Below the pieces are notes generated by a model. That model saw only the letters and a list, made by a program, of their open reading frames with translations. It was not told the origin of the DNA and searched no databases. A program made the translations under genes and the position numbers. DNA of 64,000 nucleotides from Plantago ovata (taxonomy: Eukaryota; Streptophyta; Magnoliopsida; Lamiales; Plantaginaceae): positions 71,840,985 to 71,904,984 of the forward strand of contig CM051455.1 of assembly GCA_028274465.1 (NCBI GenBank), written 5' to 3'. Shown one piece after another: positions 44,660 through 55,918 of the stretch (position 1 is the first letter of the stretch; every line of letters begins with the position of its first letter).

Positions 44660-47604
44660 GGTACAATTTTCATTCCTTGAGGAGCTTGAAAAGCATCCTC
44701 CTTTTGTTCATCCTGAAATAAATGTGAGTTAGATACAAGTACTAAGTTGTCAAACTTAGTTGTATTACCAAAAACTTTAACTACCTGCTGAGCAGGAAGT
44801 GTTGATTTTGGTGCAGAGGCTTCAGCAACCGTCTGACTTGCATCTTTAGAAGTCTGTAGAGAAATCATAATATTAGCAAAAGAATGAGTTTCAGAAAATG
44901 AAGATTCGCTAATGGTTGAGTTAACTATCTGCTGAAGAAGGACAGGTTGTGGCTCAGTCCTTTCAGCATTAACAATTTCTTCAGTTTCTGTGACTGTTTC
45001 TTCAGCAGACTTCTTGGCTTCCTCTGTTTGAGAAAGCTGCGCGGTTTCAACAATCTCCCTTGTCTCTGAAATGACAAGTTGAGCGGAAGCATCATGACCC
45101 TTAAGCTCACTGCTTGTCATAAAAACATCAATAGATTTGGTGGATGTTTCTTCAATATCCAATTCCATTTTGTTGGCTTAATTCTTCCAGTACAAGCTGG
45201 ACTTTGTCAATTGATGTCTGCGGTGAACTGGGGCCAGTATTCTCAGCATCGCGAGATGCGTCGTCGAATAATGCTTCTTGTGTTTCTTCAGCAACTTCTG
45301 GGACTGGAGCCATTGCTGTCTCAGCAACTGGTTCTTTAGCAACCTGATGAGTTGCTTGTTCAGCAACCATCGTTTCAGCAACGGCAGCTTCAGCAAGTGC
45401 CGCGGTTCTTATATCAGCAGCGATATCAATAAGCGGTCCTAACTCACCTTCGTGGATCCACGTATTCTAAGTGATCCAAACCTGCCCGGAGCGCGCCTCC
45501 CATAGAACGAGCCAAACTTGCAAGATCCAATCATTGTGACTTCTTAGTCGTAAGTTCTCCTTCTCGTCTCGGAACTGCTTCTGGTTCTTTCTTTTCTCCC
45601 AACTTGACTCTATTCCGGTTAGCTTTGAGTTGGATGAAGTCTCGCAAAACTCAACGATCTTGTACTAGGTTGGTGGACGCCTGTCTCCGTCTCCTTGATA
45701 GTCGAAAGTTGGATAGGCTGTGGTCTGCCTGCTACACTTCTTTATGCGCAAGTCAAGCCTATTGGCTTCTATTTTGCCCTTTCATATGTCATTCGAGCGG
45801 GGAAGACAACGAAGAGAAGGAAGGACGCGTCTGACCAACTAAGCCCAAAGAATCCAAGCAAGCAAGAATCGAAGCACTCCTACTCGTACAACGCTCATAG
45901 AATAGACTAGCCTTTCTTTCCTCGTTGTTTGAAAGGTAACTAGGGATAATCGGTCGCCATTGGAATGAGCTTTTTGTTGGGTAAGCGTGCAAACTCCAGA
46001 TATTTCTGGATATTTCGGTAAGAGCGGCCGGGACAATGGTTCCAGAGTTTGGTCATCAAGATTATCTACAATGTAGATATCTGGGACTTGGGCAGGAATT
46101 TCATTTCCACTGCCTTGTGGTCTATTCACAGTAGAAGGATCAACATTGAGTTGATTGTTGAAGGCTTCCGCAAACACTTCAACGTTGCTGACATATGTTT
46201 CAGTAACCACCTTGTCAACATCTACTGGAGTTTGCTTTTCAGCAACTTCTTGGGAATCGTCCGAGAGATCATGGACAATTGGTACTGACTTGCGAGCCAG
46301 TGTTTTCTTTCTAGGATTATTTGTCCTTTTTATCTTGGGGACGGGGTTTGCTGATGACACTGCAGTCTGTGTGTCATCATCAACTTTCCTCTTTTTCTTC
46401 TTTGATTTTTCGAGTTTCCCAGTAGAGGCGTCAGTAGTTGAATTTTCAGCAACTGGTGTAGTGGTGTCAGCATGATCACCATCTAGAGAAGTTTCATCTC
46501 TGTCACCACCATCTACATCAATTTCATCTCTAAGTTGCTGAGTGGTGACATCTGCAGCTGTTGTATACCTTTCTTGCTGGCTTGTGCTGACAACATTTGC
46601 AGCTGATGTCTTTTTAGATTTTTCAATTTTCTTGCCAGCAGTCTTAGGTACATTCTGCTTGTAGAAGGCTCTTCCCACATTGCATACAGATTTCGTGATT
46701 GGCAATGGGTTTCTCAGCTGAATCCTAAAATGTTCAAGGATAAAGCATATCTTTATTCCATACATAACTGGGAAGGTATGTGAGACTTTGTTGTCTTCCA
46801 CCTTAACCTTGAACTTAGTAACACAATCAACAAGTCTGTTGAAAATGTACTTAGCCCAGTTGAGCTCCGTTTTGTTCTCATAGATATGCATCAGCAGCGG
46901 CCACCTTCTAAGGCCTACTTGGTCTATTCCTCCAACTTGGGAGTCCAAGACTTTGATTAGTAGCAGAGATACTAGACCAAGTGAATGGCAGAGATGCTTC
47001 TTCTTAACGTGCTTTGTCCAAGTCACGGGAGCAATCTCTCCTTTTTCATTTTCTCATTTTTGACGTCACTGTAGAAGGCTTCAATTTCTTCATCAGTGGC
47101 AGTGACGTCATCTTCAGTTCCAGTGGTTGGAATCTGAAAGGTTTCCGCTAAATCAGTCCATTTCAGGACGATTTGCGTGTTCTAAACAGTAGTAAAGATC
47201 ACTTTTTCAGTGACTCCTTGACTATCAGTTAGGGACTGGATTTATGCATTGTTGTAGAACTCCATTGTGTCTAACATGCTCACTTTCTTAGGGCGAGCAG
47301 TTATAAAGTGAATGAGGCCTTGTTGCTTGATGAATTCAAGCGCCTCTTCATTGTCACCGTCCAATTATTGTTCATAGAAGTATCGGATATACTTCTCTAT
47401 AGCAAAACCACCCCATTGCATCATCATCTCACACTTTGCAGTGTCAAGATATGAAGGAGGCATGGGTTTCTCGGTGATTCTTTCGTTTTTCAACACAACT
47501 TTCGCTGTGTTTGTTGCCGGAGTAGTCACCGGAGCAGTGCGTTTCTCGACACTGTCAACCTTAGACGACTTGGAGGTCTTAGATGATTGTCTTTTCGGTG
47601 CCAT
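44660..47604 (-). pseudogene. Element B2: ORF3, truncated and interrupted
   Basis: Starts MAPKRQSSKTSKSSKVD at 47604, 907 bp after the pol stop, as in M. The first 80 residues are open, then stops and shifts occur near 47365 and 47030. The ordered N-terminal domain continues 47026-46040 (HSLGLVSLLLIKVLD) with a basic cluster like that of M. A 0.6-kb foreign block (45436-46035) splits the middle. The remaining part runs to the breakpoint, matching M down to about 8090. It lacks the C-terminal half found in M. Confidence 0.85.
45436..46035. other. Foreign block in B2 ORF3, possibly mitochondrial DNA
   Basis: About 600 bp absent from the same place in M (about 8875-8890), unlike any other sequence in the window. 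Its composition is balanced and its runs (for example around 45840-45930) look like plant mitochondrial intergenic DNA. No gene could be recognised, no inverted ends or TSD are visible, and a few host bases seem lost. A nuclear mitochondrial insertion is my best guess by analogy with the psaA insertion. Confidence 0.4.
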
Positions 47605-48510
47605 TTCTTTATATAGAGAAGAAAATGTGTACGAAAAAGATAGTTTGCTTTTTGACCAGAGGTACAGTAGATTCAGGCTAAAATTTGCAGAGAAAGGAAA
47701 TGTGAGTTAAAGAATTTTGTCATTTCTCTAACTCCTTCTTTATATAGTGTCACTAATGTGTGAGATACTCAATCGATTTGAGTTTTCATCAAGGGTAAAA
47801 CAGAGAAATAGTGGCGTTAGTGGAGCCTTTGCATTAAATGCGTAGTGGCCAACTAACAAAAACCATCAGAGCACTCTCTCTCTCTTTGAAATGTTAACCG
47901 TTAGATCAATAACTCCTTTTAATCAATGGCCACGATTGTATTTCATGTCATGATTATTACGAGTTTATCTGTGCCCGATTAACGTCACAAATTGATTTTA
48001 CCGAGATTTATGGGATTGCATTGCTTGCTGAAATAGACAAGAATCTTTTCAGCTAGTTTGCATAAATAGCCTAGATACTTGCTGAAAGTTCCCCCTTACT
48101 TAGCTATCTCATATTTTCTTAAGTTTAAAAGATATTTCTGAGTTCCCGTATCAGCAAATTCTTTTGTACTTGAGATATCCTTTGGTAAAATCTGAGAAAT
48201 GAGTTTTGCTCTTTTTCTGAGTTCTCGTCTCAGAATATTCCCTTGATACTTGAATACCTGTTCCAGTATCTTTGATTGTCTGAATACCCGTTTCAGCAAT
48301 CTTTAAGGTTTTTCTCTTACTGAGTGCCTGTCTCAGCAAGTGATCAAGTTTCCTAACAAATACCCGTTTTGAAGGAATTACTTGCTGAATGCCTGTTTCA
48401 GCAATCATGTAGTGACCTATCATTTCTTAGAAGAAACTAGTGGAAGGAGCTTTTAATGACGTAAGAGTACTTTGGCTTGCTGAATACCTTAGCATTGCCA
48501 ATTGTATCCT
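47605..48510 (-). repeat. Element B2: pol-ORF3 spacer with palindromes and internal purine tract
   Basis: Six copies of the 17-bp palindrome (about 48137, 48217, 48250, 48280, 48320 and 48384), the purine tract AAGTAAGGGGGAA (minus, about 48088-48102) and a TATATAAAG-like box (minus, about 47740) ahead of ORF3. Order and spacing equal those in M. Confidence 0.72.
48151..48423 (-). CDS. Conserved 90-codon ORF between pol and ORF3 (element B2)
   Basis: Same length and start (MIGHYM) as the frame in M at 10931-11203, with about a dozen substitutions and no gaps. It contains AETGIQ/TGIQ repeats. Being open in two copies whose other genes are decayed hints at a real product. Alternatively it follows from conserved hairpins. 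No known family. Confidence 0.3.
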   Translation of the reverse strand: MIGHYMIAETGIQQVIPSKRVFVRKLDHLLRQALSKRKTLKIAETGIQTIKDTGTGIQVSREYSETRTQKKSKTHFSDFTKGYLKYKRIC

Positions 48511-51500
48511 TTATTGAGGTAATTCAATCAATCCAAGGTTATACCTTAGCATTGCTAATCTATTATCTGGTAGGGGCTTGGTAAAGATGTCAACAAGTTG
48601 ATCATCAGTACCTACTTTCACAACCTCAATATCTCCCTTTTCCACATGATCTCTAATGAAATGATGTCAAATATCAATGTGTTTGGTCCTTGAGTGAAAC
48701 TTAGGATTTTGCGTGATAGCAATAGCACACGTATTATCACAAAAGATTGGTGTTTTCTTTGGAGAAATACCATAATCTCTTAATTGTTGCTGAATCCATA
48801 GGATTTGAGCTGTGCAACATCCAGCCGCAATGTACTCAGATTCAGTAGATGAATTGGCAACACAGGTTTGTTTCTTGCTGAACCATGATATTAATCTAGT
48901 ACCCAAAAAATGACAAGTTCCAGACGTACTTTTTCTATCAAGAGTTGATCCTACATGATCAGCATAAGAATAACCTACCAACTCAAGTCCTGAATCTTTA
49001 GGATACCATAATCCAAAATTGACTGTACCTTTGACATATTTCAGTATCTTAATTGCCTTTTTGTAGTGTTATTCTCTTGGATCAGATTGGAATCTTGCAC
49101 ACACAAAAACAGCATACTGAATGTCAGGTCTACTTGCTGTTAAATACAACAAGGAACCAATGAGCTTCCTATACTTGTGTTCTTCAACACTTTTATCTTC
49201 TTTAGTATAGTCCAATTTGGTACCAACACTCATAGGGATCTTTTCAGGTTTCTCTTCCTCTTTGATCCTAAACTTTATGAGCATTTCTTTCGCATACTTT
49301 GCTTGATTTATGAATATTCCATCTTTGAGTTGCTTGACTTGCAATCCTAGGAAGTAATTCAATTTTCCCATCATACTCATTTCAAATTTGTTTGTCATGA
49401 GTTTGGCAAAATCATCACAAAGTTGCTTGTCCTTAGATCCAAAAATTATGTCATCCACATAAATTTGAACTAAGAGTATTTCACCATCATTGTTCATGGT
49501 AAATAAGGTTTTATCAACTTCACCTTTCTTGAAACCATTATCCAGCAAGAACTTAGCCAAGGTATCATACCATGCTCTTGGTGCTTGCTTTAGACCATAT
49601 ACATCTTTCTGAAGCTTGTATACCATCTTGATTTCTGAGGGAAGTTCAAAGCCAGGGGGTTGTTCTAAATAGACTTCTTCAGCAAGTTCACCATTCAAGA
49701 ATGCACTTTTAACATCCATTTGGTAAACAATGAAGTCATTGGGAGCAGCAAAGGCCAAGAAAAGCCTAATTGCATCCAATCTTGCAACTGGTGCATAAGA
49801 CTCATCATAGTCCAATCCTTCAGTTTGACAGTAACCTTGAGCAACTAAATGTGCTTTATTTCTTGTTACTTCACCAGACTCACTCAACTTGTTTCTGAAC
49901 ACCCACTTTGTACCAATAGCTTTCTTGCCTTCAGCAAGTGGTACAAGTTTCCAGACTTTGTTCCTTTCAAATTGATCCAGTTCTTCTTGCATTGCCTTGA
50001 TCCATTCAAAATGCTTTAAAGCTTCTTCTATGGTTTTAGGTTCAATTTCTGAAACAAAGCAAGAGAACAATGATTCTACTTCTACAACAATTGCTTCTTC
50101 AGCAAGTCCATGAGTAGCAGAAACTTTGGATCTAATCACTTGGCGTTTATCAATATCACCAATCATATCAGTAGAGGGATGATCTCTAATCCATTTATTA
50201 ACAGGTTTTCTGCTCGTTGGATCTGGATATGTTTGCTCTTCAGCATGTGACTCTTCAGCATGTACTTGTTCAGTACTACTGGAATTTTGTATCTCTGCTG
50301 AGATTGGTTCATCAGCAACTGTTTGTTCAGCATTGCTAGATTGTGGTAACTCATCAGCAGGCACGGGAGGTTGCATAGTTTCAGCAACTTCTGGAGCAAC
50401 TGCGTCTTTTGCTGGAAATTCCTTGTCGTGAACTATATTTATCTTGTCATGACTTGGGGGAGGAGAATTATTGTCAGAATCATCATTTAGTTCAATTGAC
50501 TTGATTTGCCTAGCATTAGATTCAGTTCTTTGCTCATGTATGATTAACTTTTTCATACATTCTGATATTTTTTCTTCAGCAGGCACTCCTTGTGTCTTTT
50601 CGTAGAATACAACATGCACTGGTTCTTCGATCATTTGTGCCTTTTTGTTGTAAACTCTATAAGCTTTAATACGCAAGGAGTAACCGAGAAATATCGCTTC
50701 GTCTGCCTTTGGTTGAAATGTTCTTAGGTATTCTCTACCGTTATTAAGAACGAAACACTTACAACCAAATACTCTTAGATGAGTGATATTAGGAGGCCTT
50801 CCAACAAACAACTCATAAGGAGTTTTGTTGTATTCCTTAGTAATCAAACATCTGTTTTGAGTGTAACAGGCGGTATTAATCGCTTCAACCCAGTAAGCCT
50901 CACTTATTTCAGTGTCAGCAAGCATTGTTCTTGCGGCTTCTTTTAGGGTACGATTCTGCCGTTCAGCAACACCGTTTTGTTGTGGTGTCCTTACTGAGGA
51001 TAATTGATGTTGTATGCCTTTTGAAGTGCAATACTCAGTTATGTACTGGTTTACAAACTCAGTACCATGGTCTGTCCTTATGACTTTTACCTTGTCATTT
51101 TTCATGAGTTCAAGCTTATTCAGCAAGTTAGGTATTTCAGTCCTTGTTTGAGATTTGTGCTTGATAAATACTACCCAAGTGAATCTTAAATAGTCATCTA
51201 CCACCACCAGACCATACTTCTTACCAGCATAGCTTGTTGAAGAAGATTCAAACAAGTCCATGTGCAAGAGTTGCAAAGGTTTTGTTGTTGACGGTACTGC
51301 CTTGTTCTTGAAAGAAGATTTGGTTTGCTTTCCTTGCTGACATGCATTGCAAACACCATCCTTCTTAAAAGTAACCTTAGGTAATCCAACTACAAGTGCC
51401 TTTTTAGACAACTTATTCAGCGTCTTGAAGTTTAGATGACTTGTTCGTTTAGGCCATAACCATGCTTTTTCAGCAAGGCAATCGTGATCTGAGACAAGGC

Positions 51501-51840
51501 ATTTTTCAAGGATTGCTGAAGGCCAATCTACGGTGTACAAACCTCCTGATCTTCTTGCAATCATCATAACCTTCTTAGTCTCGAAATCTATAAGTTTACA
51601 TTCATCACTTTTGATTTTGATGAAGTATCCCGTAATGGTAATGCATCCTAACTTCACGTCACCATAGCCTTTTGTAGAACCAGATCCTCCACCAGCAAAC
51701 CTTATTGTTGGACCTTTAGACCACCGTCTATAGTTTATAAGGTTATTCTTGTTTCCCGTCATGTGCTTTCCACAACCACTATTAAAGTGCCAGATTGCAT
51801 CGTTTGTCTCCGTGGCTGAAGTCTGCACAATCAAGATCAA
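48511..51840 (-). pseudogene. Element B2: pol, nearly complete
   Basis: 923 codons are open from the protease to the RNase H start (51840-49069). The protease motif reads [13 protein letters not shown], so the catalytic Asp is Asn (residue 20). A 72-nt in-frame deletion at about 51628 removes the segment after GCITITG present in M. Integrase has the zinc finger CNACQQGKQ and all three acidic residues ([24 protein letters not shown]). RT carries YVDDIIFGS (about 49442-49468). Stops at 49069 (TCA to TAA) and 48667 (AGA to TGA) break RNase H, which ends at 48511. It is the best reference copy for this family in the window. Confidence 0.9.
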
Positions 51841-51845
51841 ACAAG

Positions 51846-54238
51846 TTAATTATCCAATATTGGATGTCCATTAACATGTTCAAGAATGCGTCCAGTGGAA
51901 ACTCAAGTCTTAAGTTTTTCAACTTTGACTTGTTTTCTACTTGCCGAGGAACTAGGAGGTTTTGAGCTGAAAGTCTTTTGATTCGTGCTAATAAAGTCCA
52001 CTTTCTGATTAGGTGTCTTGCTCGGTTGACCTTTTTGCTGAACATACTTTTCAGTAAGTTCTTTTCTAGCAAGGTTCCTTCTAGCCCTAGCATTTAGAGT
52101 CTTTTCATAACTCTTAGGCTTGATTTTGTTCATCTCTTTGAAGTATCTTTGCTGACTTTGCTTATACTCGTGAAAAAGTTGACTTTGCTTGGTTTTCAAA
52201 CCGAGTCCACTTTTCAGAGAATGCTGAGCTTTTGTGTCAGCAACCTTACTTGATTCAGGTTTGTCAGCAAAGGTCTTCTGATTACTTTTAGTAATCTTTC
52301 CTTTTGACTTAACAAATTGCTTTTCAGCAACTTGTTTGGCGGAATGCTTTACAGCACCCTTCTTCTTTACAGTTTGCTTCTCAGCAACCTGTTTTCCTTT
52401 TAAAGTCTTGTTACTTTGAGTAGCAACAACGGGCTTTACGGTCATAGGTACTTGATTGCATATTTCAGCAACCTTAGATTGACCAAACTGATAGAGTTCT
52501 GGTTGACCACCATCAGTATCACGTACAAAGGAAATCGGTGATTTGTCTTTACTCAAGATTATTACGTCATCACCTTCGTACGTTGCACCTAAACCTTCTT
52601 TCTGAGATGGATCTCTCAAATAAGAGTTTAGTTCAGTCAGCGTATTACTTGCGTCAGCATAAGATTTGAAATTGATTTTCATCTTTTTCATTTCTTGAAT
52701 TTCAGCAAGTAACTTTAGAATTGAGGACTGATACTCTTCCAATTCCGATGCCATTTGAGAATTCTTCTCTGTAGCTTCAGCAATCAACTTCTTAAGACGC
52801 CTTATTTAAGCATCCTTTTCTTCTGTCTCTTCCTTCAGCAAGATATACTTTTCAGTAATCTGCTTGGTCAGAGTTTCAGCAATCTGTAGTTTCTCTTCCT
52901 GTCTGCTCAGAGTTTTCTCAAATCCTTCGATTTCTCTTTGAATCTTGTCAAGGTCAATCTCGTCTTCACTTTTTGAGTCTGAGTAAGAGGTAGGATTGTT
53001 TACCTGACAGGCCATGAGGCAGAACTCGTAGTTTGACACATATGGATAAGCTTCCATAGCTATTCCACAAACTTCCTTTCCAATCTCTACGTAAATAGTG
53101 GCTTCTTCATCGTCAGTGTCTGAGCTTTCATCCTCACTGTCTTCGGAGCTAGTGTCAATGCACAATGCATCGATTTTTGCTTGAAGCTTCTTCTTTTCTT
53201 CAGCAATAATAACTCTTTTGAACTTCTTCTTCTTTTCATCAGATTTGCCTTTCAGCATAGGGCAATTTGCTTTGAAGTGTCCAGGCTTTTTGCAGTAAAA
53301 GCAGAGATCATTTCATTTGCTGGTTCTTCTGATGAAGTTGCTTGCTGAGCTTGCTTGTTCAGCGAGCTAGTCTCATTCTCGTACTTATGGTAGTTGTTAC
53401 CAAGATGCTTTTTCAGCTTCTCTTTTGCTTTTCGCCTTTCAAGTTCCTTACCGATGAATTTCTTCATGTTTTTGACAACCAAAGCATTTTCATCAGCAGG
53501 CTCTTTATCATTCTTCTTTTCAGAAGATGACGGCTTTGCAGCAAGAGCAATGTTTTGCGATTTTCAGCAAACACATTTTCTCTTTGCTTTGTCTCGTAGT
53601 TGACAGTAGCAAGATGAGAGAACAACTCTGTTGGTGTAATGTCTGGCATTCCTTGATTGTAGTAGAAGTTCTGAGTGTGGATCCATTCTTGGTTCAGACT
53701 TCTAATGATGGTTTTCACCTTCTCAGAATCTGAGTAAAGATTTCCAACACCCAAGGCTGCCATTTCACTAACAAGAGTTGTGAATCTGAAGTCAAAGTCT
53801 TCCAGTGACTCATTTGTACCTTGTTTAAAGTTCTGGAACTTTAACTTCAGCACTTCGAGTTTGTTTTCCTTGGTTTCGTCAGATCCAGCACAAAGATCTT
53901 GAACCATTTTCCAAGCTTCCTTAGCAGTCAGTTTGCACTGTATGGTATCTGGAGTTGATCGAACGATGATGTTTCTTGCTTGGCCATCAAGACGATATCT
54001 CTTAGCTTCGTCGGAAGTCCATTGCTCTCTTGGTTTTGGAACAACGGTATCAACCGGTTCGCCTAAGATAGTTTCCTTTCCAGCTTCAGTGGTTTTGAGA
54101 GGAAAACTTCTTTCAACCTTAGTGATCTTGATAGGTCCATCATTAATGACAGTAACCATCTCATCACTAATGGCCTCAAGATGTAGGATCATGTTATTTC
54201 GCCATTTTTCAGTGGTTTTCCAACGTCTCCTAAAGACA
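51846..54238 (-). pseudogene. Element B2: gag
   Basis: Starts at ATG 54238. A small deletion just after the start shifts the frame relative to C. The gag core is open 54192-53464. The zinc knuckle region (about 53290-53250) is frameshifted, so the finger is damaged. Then come the acidic segment (53258-52806), a stop near 52806, and the coiled coil plus basic tail (52787-51903), with a TGG-to-TGA change near the end. The natural stop is TAA at 51846-51848; pol lies in the -1 frame. Confidence 0.87.
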
Positions 54239-54334
54239 TCCTGTCAGCAAAAGACTACCAAACTGATCAAGTGAGAGTGATTTACGGAAATCACCTAAGG
54301 GGATCTAGGTTCAGTGCTGAAGGTTAAAGAACCT

Positions 54335-54347
54335 CGCTCTGATACCA
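54335..54347 (-). promoter_or_regulatory. Primer binding site of element B2
   Basis: TGGTATCAGAGCG on the minus strand, two bases from the 5' LTR. Initiator Met type, as in M. Confidence 0.9.
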
Positions 54348-54349
54348 CT

Positions 54350-55918
54350 TGTTGGTCCCTTTAAACAACAACAAAAAACTAGAGGGGGGGGGGGTGAATA
54401 GTCTTTTCAAACTTTCGTCGTTTAAAAACTTTCTCAACAAGTACTTATTACTTTTCAGTAATGACTTTGATGATACTTAACTTTCTCAGCAAGCGCAAGT
54501 TACTTTTCAGTAACTAGTTTTGCTGATACTTAAAATCAGAGAGCGGAAGTCTTTGCTACAATAAGTGCTTTGTCAGTAAGTGATAGTTTCAGCAAGTGAA
54601 GTAAGTGATTGTGTACAGATAGATATGCTTTGCTGAAAACTAAGTACAGTAAGTAAATCACACAAACAAGTTTATAGTGGTATCTGAGAGTGGCGTAATC
54701 TCTCAGCTAATCCACTTTGTCCATTCTAGGACTGAATCGACTAAGATAAGATTGAGGTTCCTTACAACACCTATCTAGAGTGATCCAAACAGAAACCAAA
54801 GCACACTTGCTTTGTTTCCAACCTAACTAGGGAACGTAACCTTGTTCTCCACCAAACTTGGTACTTTTAATCAGCAACACTATGCTCGATTAAGTACCCC
54901 CTGAATATCACGCCTGAAAGGGTGTATTTTCGGTTAGAGAGGTTTGGGATGAGAAAACTTAATTATAACTTATTCAGTTACAACAAGTAATCTAAGAAAC
55001 AAAACTTTGAGTACTTTGCAGTAAACAAGTTTGAATGTTTCTGGTGTCAAGACTTGTTTTTGTTCGAAAGAAAGAAAGAACACTTAACTAAATTCTTAGC
55101 CGTGTAAGTTCTACTTCTTCACAAGTAGCTTTTTCAAGCTTTAAGTCTTGGAACGGATCAATGGCAGTAAAGAGTGTTTGAAGAGTATGTGAGTTTAAGC
55201 ACAAGTGAGAGTATGATCACGTTGTTGACACACTCTTTGCCGGATGACCTCTATTTATAGTGAAATAAGGAGCCGTTTGAATTTCAAATTCTAAGGCATT
55301 TGTTCCTTAAAATGTCACTATCTTGCTTTTGTACTTTCAGCAGCGTCCTTGTTTGTCTTCTAGTCTTCATGTCCTTCGCGTGCATGCTTTGCATTTAATG
55401 CTCATTTGAATAAAATTCAAACAGTGACATTGGAGCGCAAATACAAGTACTTTCAGCAAGAGGTCACAAATGTTCATCAGCAAATGGTCAGTCTCAGTTT
55501 CAGCAAGCACAACCTACTCTGTCGTTTAGATTTTCACTTATGCAATGTTGTTGCTGAAGTTTCCACTTTCTGAGCAACATGTGCCTCTGTAGATACCAGT
55601 CTTCAGAAATCTTCTAGTCTTCAGTCTTCGAAATCTTCAAGTTTCTGAGCGGTTCAAAATGCTTGAATAGTTTGTTTGTGTAAACAAAGTACATTATCAA
55701 CAAATGCTTCAATAGGTTGTATTTCTTTTCAGAAAACAAGATACATCATAAGCGGTAAAACTAACCTATCTAGCACCTACTCTAAGTCTTCAGCGAACGT
55801 TCCTCTTTTACAATGTCCTTAAAATTCTATATTCCTATGGACCTTAAGAGTACTAGTTACTGGACTTTCCTTAATTTAGCATGGTTAATTGCTCATCAAA
55901 ATTACAAGTTTCCTAACA
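54350..55918 (-). repeat. 5' LTR of element B2
   Basis: 1569 bp, TGTTAGGAAAC...ACCAACA on the minus strand. A TATAAATA box (minus) is at about 55252-55261, and there is an 11-G tract on the + strand near the end. Full length, unlike the 5' LTR of M. Confidence 0.92.

Larger units (their letters stand above)
44660..55918 (-). mobile_element. Element B2: truncated Sirevirus-like copia element
   Basis: A minus-strand copy of the M family, with 5' LTR (54350-55918), PBS, gag, pol, spacer and the first part of ORF3. The rest of ORF3 and the 3' LTR are lost at the breakpoint with P. It sits in the gag of element C; the expected TSD GAAAC is seen only at 55919-55923 because the other end is lost. 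Pol is the best preserved in the window. Confidence 0.88.
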
